64,000 nt of DNA from Diphasiastrum complanatum. Its lineage: Eukaryota > Streptophyta > Lycopodiopsida > Lycopodiales > Lycopodiaceae. The notes under the pieces are model-generated. The model was not told the origin of the DNA and ran no database searches. It was given only the letters and a program-made list of their open reading frames with translations. The DNA is taken from positions 48,380,052-48,444,051 of the forward strand of contig CM055097.1 in NCBI GenBank assembly GCA_029204225.1, in the 5' to 3' direction. Shown here piece after piece: positions 23,238-35,817 of this stretch (positions are counted from its first letter, which is position 1; each line of letters begins with the position of its first letter). The translations under genes and the position numbers were made by a program.

Positions 23238-24660
23238 AGATGGTTTGATGACATAAGTGTTGTACAAAAGATATAATGAGATCTTATGTCCTTTTCTAAC
23301 AATAAAAACTTTCAAGTTTATGAGCATGTTATTGACATGATGGCCAATATGAATCTTACGATTGCACAACATTTTTTTGTTAAATAATTGTCATGATACA
23401 ATGATGTGCTACTTATCTCCATTGAAAACAAACAAAGAAATTAGATCTAAATGGAAATTCGATATTGTTTTATGCATTACCATTGTCTACGATGATGATT
23501 GTCATAAATGAAGAATGATTGTAGTAAATGTCATTGATACTAACGTCGAATTACACCTCTAGATCAGAGCATATAAGGGTGTTAAAGAACACCCTATACA
23601 TAATTTTGAGATGTGGATGTAGCATGATCTACAGTGCAAGTTGGTTTGATGACATAAGTGTTCTATGATGAGATCTTATGACCTTTGCTAAAAATAAAAA
23701 CTTTCAAGCTTATGAATTTGTTGTTGACACGATGGCCAATGAATCTTATGATCTTGCACATAAAAGTATTTTGTTAAAGAATTGTCGTGATACGATGATG
23801 TGCTAATTATTTCCATTGGAAACAAAGAAAGAAATTAGATCTAAATGGAAATCCGATATTGCTTAAGGCATTCCCATTGTCTATGATGACGATTGTCATG
23901 TATGAAGAATTATTGTAGCAACTGGCATCAAGACTAACCTCAAATTGCATGTCCATATCAAAAGGCTTAGGTTTGCTATTGGAAACCCTTTGCATTATTT
24001 TGAGATGTGGATGTCGCATCCTTCACAATGCAAGTCAGTTTGATGACATAAGTGTCCTACAAAAGATATAATGAGATCATATGACCTTCCCTAACAATAA
24101 AGACTTTCAAGCTTATGAACGTGTTGTTGACATGATGGCCAATGAATCTTACAATCTTGCGCACAAGAATATTTTGTTAGAGAATTGTCATGAGACGATG
24201 ATGTGCTACTTATCTCCATTGAGAACAAAGAAAGATTTAGATCTAAATGGGAATTCGATATTGCTTTATGCATTGCCATTGTTGTCTATGATGACGATTG
24301 TCATGAATGATGGTAGCAACTGCCAACAAGACTAACCTCGAATTGCATGTCCATATCAAAAGTTTTAGGTTGCTAATGGATACCCTATATATTATTTCAA
24401 GATGCGGATGTAGGATCCTTGACAAAGTAAGCTGGTTTGATGACATAAGTATTCTGACATAAGTATTCTACAAAAGATATAATGAGATCTTATGACCTTC
24501 CTAACAATCAAAACGTTCAAGCTTATGAACATGCTATTGATAAGATGACCAATGAATCTTACGATTTTGTGCACAAGAATATTTTGTTAAAGAATCGCTG
24601 CGATAAGGTGATGTGCTACTTTTCTCACATGACAACACGATGAACATAACATATTGTACG
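23238..24660 (+). repeat. tandem satellite, ~390-410 bp units
   Basis: Four units are marked by TTTGATGACATAAGT at about 23243, 23645, 24038 and 24435. Each contains the module TGATGGCCAATGAATCTTA and a run ending GATATTGCTTTATGCATT. Units diverge by roughly 10-20 percent by eye. Much of each unit is open in one plus-strand frame (for example MMANESYNLAHKNILLENC), but every unit has stops, so no gene is called. Confidence 0.85.
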
Positions 24661-24689
24661 AGGAACGAGAGGTGCATTTTCCTTAGGAC

Positions 24690-25200
24690 AACGACATTAG
24701 GGAGCATAGGTGCTTATCACTCCGTTGTCACCATGGACGTTGAAGATGATTCCAATAGCCAACATTGAAGATAGGCATTGCATGATCAAATGGGTCCGGA
24801 GGAAGAAAGAAAGAAAGAAATCAAATATAGATTGGAATTCGATATTGCTTTATGCATTACCATTGTCTAAACTCGAAACAACGACCTTAGGCCACCAAGG
24901 AAGTTGAAGATGATTCCAAAAGCCAACATTGAAGATAGCCATTGCATGATCAAACGGGTCTGGAGGAAGAAAGAAAGAAATCAGATATAAATTGGAACTC
25001 GATAATGCTTTATGCATTACCATTGTCTCAAAACCCTAAACAAGGACCTCAGGAAACATAGGTGCTTATCAATCCGTTGTCACCAATGAACCTGAAGAGG
25101 ATTCCAATAGCCAACATTGAAGATAGCGAGTGTACGATCAAACGGGTCAAAAGGAAAGAAGAAAGAAATCGTATCTAAATCGGAATTTTGATGATCGTCA
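24690..25200 (-). repeat. second tandem array, ~170-190 bp units
   Basis: Three units share the module CCAACATTGAAGATAG and a GAAAGAAAGAAATC tract followed by GATATTGCTTTATGCATTAC, a block also found in the 390-bp satellite. On the minus strand each unit encodes a similar peptide (DPFDHAMPIFNVGYWNHLQ and close variants), interrupted between units. Confidence 0.75.
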
Positions 25201-26172
25201 TTGCATGAAGAATGATTGTAGCTAGGACTAACCTTGAATTGCAAGTGGAGATAAGTGTGGTAACGGGAACCTGTACAAACAATGATTGCAGGTAAGAGGC
25301 ATTTGATGGCATTGACAAGAAACTTGGGAAGAAGCAAAGTGGAAAGTGGGAGTAATTGAACTCGGGTGGGCAAAGATGATTATACCATGAAAAGTACTCA
25401 ATATCTATGGCATTATATCCTACCATACCATGTAAAATGCGAGTTTGATATAACATTAGAAGCAAAGGAATGAAAAACTTGTGCATATATTGAATGAAAG
25501 AACATGAAACAAAGCTGGCAAGAAATTGGTGAAGTCACTCATTATCTTCTTCAACAAACAGCTGCATAGGATGGATGGATGAAAGATCAAGCAGCTTGCT
25601 TAGTGAGTGATTGTGTAAGAACAAGTCCAAAAAAGGGTTGTGAGAAATAAAATGAGATGGATGTTTGGCCTAGATAGATAAGTTGCTTGCTTCCAGAATC
25701 GATGAAGCAGCGCAAAAAAGCAAGGGAAATCAAGCATGATTGGAGCTGAATGGAATGGCAAAGAAACAAGGAAGGGGCGGAGTTTGGAAAGCAGAGAAGA
25801 TCTAAAACGCAGCAGCGGCAGCCCGTTGTGTTTCCATAAGTGCCGTGTCTGTGTGTCTAACTAAGTGAGTAGCTAGCACATAAGAAGAAGCTTCTTCTTC
25901 TTCTTCTTACATTTCCATCCTCATCCTCTTTCTTGTGCCTTTCGTGTTTTCTATTCCATTCAATTCAACACGCCTGCCTTTGTCAAAACGGTGAGCTCGT
26001 TTCCTTGGTAAGGTAAGGCCCAACGATGGATGGATGGATATGCAAGAAAGAAAGAAGCCTGCCTGCATGCTCGAAAAGAATCTTCAAGAAGAGAGAGAGA
26101 GAGCACCTGCTGCTGGTCCTGGAGCGAGGGCTGTGAGCGGAGGAGGAGGAGGAGGCGGTGGAGGTGGGAGAA

Positions 26173-26219
26173 GTCCCATAAGCATCTCAGGAAGTAAGGT
26201 TGAGGAGGGGTGCAATAAG
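26173..26219 (+). promoter_or_regulatory. U2 promoter: upstream sequence element and TATA box
   Basis: GTCCCATAAGC at 26173-26183 starts 73 bp before the RNA start and partly matches the plant snRNA upstream element (RTCCCACATCG). A TATA-like GCAATAAG lies at 26212-26219, about 30 bp before the start. The gap of about 30 bp fits RNA polymerase II-type plant snRNA genes. Confidence 0.7.
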
Positions 26220-26245
26220 AACCAAGGCCCGGTCCTATCCAAAGC

Positions 26246-26440
26246 ATACCTTTCTCGGCCTTTTGGCTAAGATCAAGTGTAGTATCTGTTCTTATCAGTT
26301 TAATAGCTGATACGAGACCCACTGGGCCTCATGCTATTAATCTAATTTGTTTCGGGGTTGCAGGCTCATCCGGTAGCTTGCTACTCGGGTCTGCTTGCGT
26401 CGCCTTTGTATTGCACTACTTCAAAGGCCTGGCGCAGCCC
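26246..26440 (+). ncRNA. U2: U2 spliceosomal RNA, copy 1
   Basis: The 5' end ATACCTTTCTCGGCCTTTTG is the near-universal U2 start. The branch-point recognition sequence GTAGTA is present, followed by stem-loop II and an Sm site (AATTTGT at about 26344). The 3' hairpins end in CCTGGCGCAGCCC, as expected for a plant U2 of about 196 nt. U2 pairs with the intron branch point in the spliceosome. Copy 1 carries T at RNA position 121, giving a G-U wobble in stem III. Confidence 0.95.
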
Positions 26441-27197
26441 ATCCCTCCATCTTCCCCGAGGAGGGAGCCCAAAATCACCAATACTCAACAAGCAAGGACC
26501 ATCACCCTATTTCCATATTTGAAATGCTGACTCCCAAAATCACCAATACTCAACAAAGCAAGGACCACACCACCTTACTTCCATATATTAAATGTCAACT
26601 CCCAACTCCGTAACTCATCTAAGATCATATTTATCTAAAGAGCTTGATCATATTAATCGGCGTATCAAAAAGAAGCATAATACCAAGAGAAAACATTGAG
26701 TGTGCAAGCCTTAAAAGTGTTGAACGTACGGAAACAAGCTCCAAGAGTTTTAAAGGCTCAAATTTGAGAAAAAAAAAATTTGCTATAAAATTTTAAAGCA
26801 AAAATTAATATACTATTATTGTTGTGTGATACGTCGATGATTTGATCATTATAAACACACAAAAGAGTCTAATCACCAAAATCAACTAGTTGCTCAAAGA
26901 ATTCAAGACAAGAAAAACACAGAATTCTTACTAAATTTTATGGAATAACGGGAATAGTGACATGCATTTCAAAGTAGAGGTATGCATACGAAGCTAAAAG
27001 GAATTTCGATATGAAATATAGCAAGCATCTAGCAAGGCCAATTTAAACATGTGCAAAATCATCCAAGGAAGATAATATAGAAGAGGTGAATAAAAGCTCG
27101 ATTCATTTAACCACTAGCATATTACATCTATTATTTGTAATTGGGCTTGTGAGCCACTTTATTAGTATATGTATGGGACATGTTGAAAGAAATCTGA
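26441..27197 (+). other. U2 downstream flank, no gene
   Basis: Shared with the other two U2 copies. It holds two tandem ~65-bp units (AAAATCACCAATACTCAACA...), with a third in copy 3. A canonical plant snRNA 3' box (CA-N3-10-AGTNNAA) was not identified by eye. Short frames reading through U2 are artefacts. Confidence 0.6.
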
Positions 27198-28740
27198 ACC
27201 CCCTATTGGACTGGCTGTGAGAATACCTAGAAAAAATATCTGTTTGGTAGACCAATTTATAATAGCATCTGCTTGATATAACCATGGTCTTCCAAATAAT
27301 ATTGAATAAGGTGGTGTATCTACTAGATTTATGACAAGGAAATTCATAACAAACGTCTCTATCTCTATAATTACGTTAATACCTTTTAGCTCGCTTACTG
27401 GTATACATTTAGTTGCGTCTGCTAAATGGATTTCGTGATAAGTGATAGGCTGTATCTGGTTTTCTAATCCTGATTCTTCAACCATTGTTTCCGTTACTAA
27501 GTTGATACTGGATCCCGAGTCTATTAGTATTCTATCTATAGTCTGATCTCCTATGATCGCACTAATCTCTGAAATTCCACAATCTCATCTATCTACATAT
27601 TCTACTCTATTACTATATGCAGGTATACTTAGTGTGACAAACCTCTCCCCTTCCTCAGTCCCTACTGACTGGAGCCCTTCTTCCTCCGAAGTATAGCTCG
27701 AGGAAGATGTAGGTGTCTCACCTTTGTACTTATGCTTTTCCCATGATATGGAGATTCTTTTATGACTTTTCTCTGTCGGTGTCTCCATCTGGTCTCTAAA
27801 GGTAATCTCCTTCTTCTTCTAGTGGGTTATAACATCGGCCTGGTAGAGCCATGGTCGTCCTAATAACACTCTATATGACAATTGTCTCGTAGTTTTTGAT
27901 ATTATAAAATCCATAAGAAACTTATGGTCTCCAATATAAACTGTAACCTGAGACAGTTCTCCTATTGGTGATCTTCTAGTTGCATCAGCTAACCTTAAAT
28001 GTCTTAAGATGGGTGCTATTCTATGATGAATGCCTAATTCATATGTTGTTTCTTCAGTCATTATATTCACACTAGATCCGAAATCTATGGGTACACTATC
28101 TAAGATGCAGCCATTAATTATTACCTGAATCTCTGGTTGGCCTTCGTCATCGTAATTAACTAATCCTACATTGACTACTGGTAACTTTGCTTTTCTTCTT
28201 TTTTTATTTTGCAAAAATTGCTTAATTTCTTTCTTATAATATTGGTTATCGTCTAATAACTGTTTAAAAGTTATATTGGGCATTTTGGAAACAAGGTCTT
28301 CTACAATATCATAAGAACGGTTTCTAAGTGGCGACAGATCTCTAGGTATCTCGCTATTTATAACTGGATCTGAAAATGTCACTTTTTTAACTTTTCTAGT
28401 TTCTTCATCTAAAAGCTTCTTAGCTTCTGAACTAATATCAAGATCATAATGTTTTTCGTTAGACTTATCAAGGTTTAATTCTTTATTACTAGGAATTTTT
28501 ACTAATTGTTCTACGACCTACGCTTTTTCTGTCGCATTTTTCGCAATTTTCAATTTTCATCTTAGTTTTCTTCTTATCTTTAGGAGTTAAAGAATCTTTA
28601 CTACTTCTTGTAGTTACTTTATTTATCTTTTCCTCTAAATCTAGCCATTGATGGTCTTGATTTAATAATTCAGACTCTACTTCTATCCTCTGAACTATCA
28701 TGTCAGTGTTAGTCTTAGATGACCAAGGGTCGTCTTCCCT
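27198..28740 (-). pseudogene. Ty3/gypsy gag-pro with two successive retropepsin domains
   Basis: In one minus-strand frame: a gag-pro linker (SYDIVEDLVSKMPNITFKQL), then a retropepsin with PIDFGSSVNIM and YRVLLGRPWLYQADV. After a stop at 27816-27818 comes an ~80-residue Ser/Glu-rich linker, another stop at 27585-27587, and a second retropepsin with LIDSGSSINLV and YSILFGRPWLYQADA. The first active site is DFG (S to F by one base change); the second keeps DSG. The upstream end (28489-28701) is in another frame. It abuts the U2 unit at 27197. Confidence 0.78.
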
Positions 28741-29566
28741 AGGTGAGTTTACAAACCTTGGTTTAGACCGTGGTTGCTGTGGGATATTTGGGTAAATTGG
28801 TGTCTAGGAACACCAATGATGAAACGATTTGATCAAGGTCTGCAGTTGTAAAGATTACTTTATCTTTCAGGCTCTTCAAACATCAGTAAACAATCAGATC
28901 CGACAACAACTAGCAAATAGATTCATCAAGCAGAATCACATTGGCTAAAGATTCCTCTTAATCAAACACAGAGAATTAGTTTTTATCGCATGAAGAAAAC
29001 AGAACAGAGCATCAAACAATCTCATTATCTGAACACATAGCTCATTCAGAATTGAAGGAAGTTCTGCGAAAAGTTCTGCTTAACAGCTTCGAATAATTCC
29101 CTGCACACATTAGTCAGAATTGTTACTTGCTGGTGTCGCCTGAGAATCCACGTTAGAGTAACTGAAATTCAGTAAAACGTGGAAAATATGTGTGACGCAA
29201 ACAGAACAATATCACAATCAATTACAGATCATACAGAGTGTATTCGCTCAAATGATAAAAAGTAATTCTGTAAAAGATAGTAGAGGGAACGAATGCTCAA
29301 GCTATAAAAACTTGCTCTTCTCTCTCTATTGATACTTAGCTCTGTGTAGAAATGCGTCAATGCAATGGCACATAGTATTGTCCTTATAGGAACATTCTCC
29401 GACCTCGATGTCGTTTACAAACCGTCAAAATGTCGGTTCTGAACTACTACTGCGTCTCTTATAGAACGTTGCAACTTCTACTCTTAATATGAATTTACAA
29501 AGTGCAAATAGGCCTTTACATGAATTTAGACACTATAGCACATTTACATATATAAAAATTGAAAAT
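28741..29566 (-). other. probable LTR/3' untranslated region of a copia element, no gene
   Basis: Downstream, on the minus strand, of the RNase H fragment at 29567-29925. Contains TATA-like and start-site-like sequence but exact LTR ends were not found. No coding region seen. Confidence 0.4.
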
Positions 29567-29925
29567 TTATAACAAAAACTTGGACAATGTGGGATCATGA
29601 GGCTCCACAGCTTTTATATGCTTAGTTCTATTAGTTCGTGGGATCAGAGAAAGAGCTCTGCAGCTCTGATTGTCGTACTGGAGTATTGTTGGACTAATCT
29701 GTGGGAATTGCAGATCCTGTAGCAGCCTCCTTAGCCGAATTATTTTCTTCACTGCCGATGTAGCTGCAAGATATTCTGATTCTATGGAGGACAGAGAAAT
29801 GCATTTCTGCTTTTTGTTGTTCCATGAGATGGGTCCTCCTACAAGGAAACAAATGTAGCCTGATGTGGATTCTCTGGTATCCATGTCTCTAGCCCAATCT
29901 AAATCTGAATAACTGGTCATTGTGA
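29567..29925 (-). pseudogene. copia RNase H C-terminal fragment
   Basis: Minus-strand motifs: YSDLDWARDMDTRESTSGYI, SWNNKKQKCISLSSIESEYL, and TNRTKHIKAVEPHD in place of the usual RTKHIEIxYHFIR. The N-terminal portion is replaced at 29925-29941 by sequence leading into a CT microsatellite. Confidence 0.85.
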
Positions 29926-29937
29926 GTGCAGCTTCTG

Positions 29938-30999
<1,062 letters not shown>

Positions 31000-31021
31000 T
31001 GCCTTCATGCAATAGTGTAAT

Positions 31022-31347
31022 AATTTGAGGGGTAAGCCTTATGTTGTCCAATAAGGTAACATAGTAAGCTTGTAAATGGGCCTCGCCAGATTAGAGAATG
31101 ACAAGATGAAAATCCAGTAATAATTTGCATGACCCATGAATATATAGACCTCTCGGATGGTGCCAGGTGAAGGCAGATCGGTGAGGATTCGTGCTTTTGA
31201 GATATCGGTCGCAATGCCCATTAGGGGGAGTATGGGCTCAAAATGGGCCCTTTGTATAGATACTTTTGTTGACTTTCTGCCTTTTATACTTTCAAATAGG
31301 CCAATAACCTTCATCCATGTGTAACGAACTGTTACAGTGATTGACAA
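31022..31347 (-). pseudogene. Ty3/gypsy RT-RNase H fragment
   Basis: The minus-strand translation has PLMGIATDISKARILTDLPS and the family hallmark VYIFMGHANYYWIFI, then FSNLARPIYKLT, which marks the RT/RNase H connection in gypsy polymerases. Only about 100 residues remain. Confidence 0.8.
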
Positions 31348-31580
31348 ACTGAAAACTTTTAGTCTACTTCGTCTATAGTTTTATGTTTTTGAAATTTGCG
31401 CTGGGCAGCGAAAAACCATTTGATTGAGTAATAGTTGTTGCCCGGATGTCCTTTCGCTGCCCACGAAACATACGTCTATGGATAAATTTCATCGATGCTT
31501 CCCAAGGTTTCCAAGTCAGAGTTATAAAGAGACATATCTTGATTCGCTATAACTTTTGATTAGTACATTACAATGCAAAA

Positions 31581-31862
31581 CTGACTACACCACCAAAAAG
31601 AAGATTCCAAAAGCTTTCCAATGCATACCATATTGTCATAGTCTTGCTAATGAACAAGAAACTTATCAAATTTTCAAAATTGAGATATCTATTCAGAGTG
31701 ACCATGTTCATTTGCAAGGTGTCAAATGGCACTCTTAGGCGTTGAATAGATATTTCCATTTTTGGTAAGCTACAATAACCTTTTTGTTTATTGGCAGAAC
31801 GATGACAATATGGTATTCTTTGGAAAGCTCTTGAAGTCCTCTTTCGGATGGTGAAGAAGAGA
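31581..31862. repeat. imperfect inverted repeat (hairpin-forming), ~115-bp arms
   Basis: The left arm (about 31581-31697) and the reverse complement of the right arm (about 31744-31862) align with roughly three-quarters identity and one small gap. They share blocks such as ATACCATATTGTCAT and ATATCTATTCA. The ~45-bp loop is itself partly palindromic. No coding role; a MITE-like or fold-back remnant is likely. Confidence 0.7.
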
Positions 31863-32030
31863 CACAACTCCAACATAGAGAACATTTCAAGATCTTTACC
31901 AAAATTACAACATAAGCATTAACTTAGAACGAATGGAGGAATATCTTGTAGGTGTCAAAGACAACCATTGAAGGAGCGAACAATTAAGCGTCTAAGACAT
32001 CTATTCTACCTTCGAATATTAGACATTATG

Positions 32031-33297
32031 GCAAGATGGTTTGATGACATAAGTGTTGTACAAAAGATATAATGAGATCTTATGTCCTTTTCTAACAATA
32101 AAAACTTTCAAGCTTATGAGCGTGTTATTGACATGATGGCCAATATGAATCTTACGATTTTGCACAAAACATTGTTTTGTTAAGTAATTGTCATGATACA
32201 ATGATGTACTACTTATCTCCATTGAAAACAAACAAAGAAATTAGATCTAAATGGAGATTCGATATTGTTTTATGAATTATCATTGTCTACGATGATGATT
32301 GTCATAAATGAAGAATGATTGTAGTAACTGTCATTGAGACTAACCTCGAATTGCACCTCTATATCAGAGCATGTAAGGGTGTTGATGAAAACCCTATACA
32401 TGATTTTGAGATGTGGATGTAGCATGATCTACAGTGCAAGTTGATTTGATGACATAAGTGTTCTGTAATGAGATCTTATGACCTTTGCTAACAATAAAAC
32501 CTTTCAAGCTTATGAATTTGTTGTTGACACGGTGGCCAATGAATCTTACGATCTTGCACACAAAAATATTTTGCTAAAGAATTGTCGTGATACGATGATG
32601 TGCTAATTATCTCCATTGAAAACAAAGAAAGAAATTAGATCTAAATGGGAATCCGATATTGCTTTAGGCATTACCATTGTCTATGATGACGATTGTCATG
32701 TATGAAGAATTATTGTAGCAACTGGCGTCAAGACTAACCTCAAATTGCATGTCCATATCAAAGGCTTAGGTTTGCTATTGGAAACCCTTTGCATGATTTT
32801 GAGATGCGAATGTCGCATCCTTCACAATGCAAGTCAGTTTGATGACATAAGTGTTCTACAAAAGATATAATGAGATCTTATGACCTTCCCTAACAATAAA
32901 GACTTTCAAGCTTATGAACGTGTTGTTGACATGATGGCCAATGAATCTTACGATCTTGCGCACAAGAATATTTTGTTAGAGAATTGTCGTGAGACGATGA
33001 TGTGCTACTTATCTCCATTGAGAACAAAGAAAGATATTAGATCTAAATGGGAATTCGATATTGCTTTATGCATTGCCATTGTTGTCTATGATGACAATTG
33101 TCATGAATGATGGTAGCAACTTCCAACGAGACTAACCTCGAATTGCATGTCCATATCAAATGTTTTAGGTTGCTAATGGATACCCTATATATTATTTCAA
33201 GATGCGGATGTAGGATCCTTGACAATGTAAGCTGATTTGATGACATAAGTATTCTGACATAAGTATTCTATAAAAGATATAATGAGATCTTATGACC
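32031..33297 (+). repeat. satellite block without U2 (partial copy of 23238-24497)
   Basis: Collinear with copy 1 from GCAAGATGGTTTGATGACAT to TAATGAGATCTTATGACC, including three ~400-bp units. It stops before the U2 region. The reading frames are interrupted in the same manner as in copy 1. Confidence 0.88.
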
Positions 33298-33570
33298 ATT
33301 GTCAGATCTTGAAATTCAGAAACGACAAGAAGAAGCAGCCGGATCAACAAGCTCATGCAGCCAACACGAAGCAGAAGATCCAAGAAGATGATGATGACGA
33401 GAGCAAAGGCCTTCATGGTGAACCACCGCCATGTGAACAATCAGAGAAGTGATTCCTCAATTCTGGAGCAACACAACACATGACAAGCCATCAAGAATTG
33501 TTTATCGACTATTCAGCTGTAGTGCATTTTTCTAGTCAAAATTTCAGCAACTACAATCATTGATGCTGAT
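33298..33570 (+). pseudogene. copia Gag-protease junction fragment
   Basis: A basic then acidic linker (KQPDQQAHAANTKQ, EDDDDESKG) precedes FLNSGATQHMTSHQELF, the copia protease entry in which the catalytic D is N, with a stop just before it. It lacks the rest of pol. Confidence 0.7.
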
Positions 33571-35817
33571 TTTCTAGAAGAAAATGTGCTAGATGTATCT
33601 CATATGTGCACAATCTGCTATTATGCCACTTTTTACCGATGTACGAATGTGGCTATGAAATTCTATGGCATGTTCAAATGTCATAATCAATTTTCAAATG
33701 ACAGTTATATCAGACAAATTAGAGCTATTTTTAGTACATTATTATTTTTAGTAAGTTTGTTGAATAGCAATAAGCTATTTTAGCAACACTCATAAGTGAC
33801 TTTGATGGATGATAATATCGACAGTTGTACCTTTAAGGCACTGACTTAAGTTTCAAGGAAAGGTCCAAAGGCTAAGGGTCCTGCAAACAATGACAAGCAA
33901 AGTTCAGTTCAAGACAAAGACAACAAACCAGCGAAAATACCCTTTTGAAGATTAAGGATGTCCTTGAATAATTAGGACCATGACCTTATCATAAGGTCCA
34001 AAAAGGTTCCACAAAATAAAATACGTTGGCAAGTTCAAAATCGTTCAAAGAGTAATTAACCATGATCCATCAAAGATTATCGAAGACAATTTGGAGTTCT
34101 AGCTCAAATCAAGGATTTAGTAACATTGCTTCACAATTGAAGGGGTCCTGGATAAAAATCGATGAATCCTTATCGATTGAGGACACTGCAAAATATACAA
34201 GTCAAAATAAAATTTTGCAGGTGAAAATGCTTATAAGACATTCAAGTGTCTTGGACGAAAAGAATTGTCGAGGTCGACACAATGCGAAAGATTGAAATAC
34301 AACCTGATTGATCAATTTCGAAATTATGTTGAGAGGCCAAACGCATATTCATGTGCTTGTTTTCAAAATAAAACAAAGAAATGTTATGAGATCTACTAAT
34401 AGCCTTATTGAAGGTTAGTTTTGAAGAACTCACCCTTGTGAATGTTGTTGGTTGGAAGAGGATACACCAAGGACTATTGGTTAATTCAAAGCCAACAACT
34501 CCTTAATCGACATATGTCAAATGGACTTAAAAATTGTTTTCAAAATGAGTAAATTCGAATTCTATGGAAGGGATTCAATGGGAAACAAGAATAGGACGGT
34601 GTTTGGAAGTGAGCGGTTGGTAACCTCTCTCGTTCTCTCTCACGAGGCATTCATCAATTCATTCGTTCCAGTGTTCGTTGCAGTGTAGAGGAGAGGAGAT
34701 TAGAGACTGTTCATGCAAGAACTGTGTCAAGAGAGATGATCACAGAGCAGTCAGTCCCTCAGATTTCCATTGTGGAAGCAGCCCAAGGTGTTCATTGCTT
34801 AATGTTTGAAGTAATTACATACTGAATCTTTATGAGAAAACTAAAGTGCAGATTGTAGACAAGGAAATTTTTGCAATCTGTTTACAGTTGTGGTGAACCA
34901 GATCTGATGTTTGTTGTTGCACTAAATCTGAATTCTATTGAATATGTGAGATTTGAAGAAGTGAGAAATACCATTGTGCCTGCTGCTCGCTGGAAGCCAT
35001 CGCTGTTCACAGATCTGATGTTTGTTGTTGCTGTCTAAAGCATTAATGTCTGCTCAAACTCTCTGCCATTTGATCTGTGAACTGAGCCGCTACAGTATGA
35101 GGACCAATCTGCACAGGTCTGAAAATGCCTGTTCAGTGAAGGGCGACTTACAAAATTCGGAAAGGATCTGCTTGTGAACGCAACCTCTGCTGGAATTTTG
35201 AGGAGCGATCCTTTGTGAAAACGGTTGTGTGCAGTCCATGCGACTCTGTTCCTGAGGAGTGGTCTGACCATCGCGATTTAGTGAAGGGAGTCGAGGTCTG
35301 ATCCAGAAAGGTGGAATGAGAGTTCACGCTACCTGCTCCACCACGCTGTCCACGCGACCCAGCCCACGCCTATTTCTGGGTTGTGTGAAAAAGCCGACCC
35401 AGTAAAGATATTGATCGAACCGGCAGTCTGGCAGTAAAGTATGTAGGATACTAAAGAAAAATGCAGAGTGACTCCAACTGTTGAAGAAAAGACCTTAGCC
35501 TATGGACAATCTCCTTGAAATTTAAATTTAAGTTAGAGCATAAGGATCTGAGGTGAAATCAATTACCTTTTTACTGTATTTTTTGGTTTAATCATTTGGT
35601 TAAGCATGTAGACTGGTTTTTTTTTTTTTTGGTTATTATGAATACTAAGTATCTGTTTTTATGAACCTGAAAAAAAAAAAGGATTTATGTGCTCATATTG
35701 AATCTATAACCGAGAGTATACAATAAATTGTATGTTTTTACAGTCTAATGAATTACAGATTCACCTTCTCCTGTAAAAACTCCAGAAAATAAAGAACAAT
35801 TAGACTCCGTTTTTATA
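33571..35817. other. no gene seen
   Basis: 2.2 kb without recognisable protein or RNA genes. The segment 34600-35460 has the character of a retroelement leader (pyrimidine-rich start, then sequence lacking long frames), possibly belonging to the copia element that follows, but no LTR or primer site was seen. Confidence 0.45.

Larger units (their letters stand above)
23238..27197 (+). repeat. U2-containing duplicated segment, copy 1 (plus)
   Basis: This block (satellite repeats, U2 upstream region, U2 gene, ~750 bp downstream) recurs inverted at 39330-42782 and 43583-46375. The shared right edge is at the sequence ACATGTTGAAAGAAATCTGA (about 27178-27197). The left edges differ: copy 2 corresponds to about 23755 and copy 3 to about 24502. 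The left part alone recurs at 32031-33297 in plus orientation. Confidence 0.92.

Noticed and set aside
24081-24335. 84-codon frame beginning MTFPNNKDFQAYE as a gene (also 32880-33110 and the reverse of 42202-42456)
   Set aside because: It lies inside one unit of the tandem satellite; sister units have stops in the same frame. Reported as a satellite observation instead.
26034-26613. Frames across the U2 genes (also 39882-40562 and 44143-44884)
   Set aside because: They read through the U2 RNA, its promoter and GGA-rich flanks; they are identical in the copies only because the DNA is duplicated.
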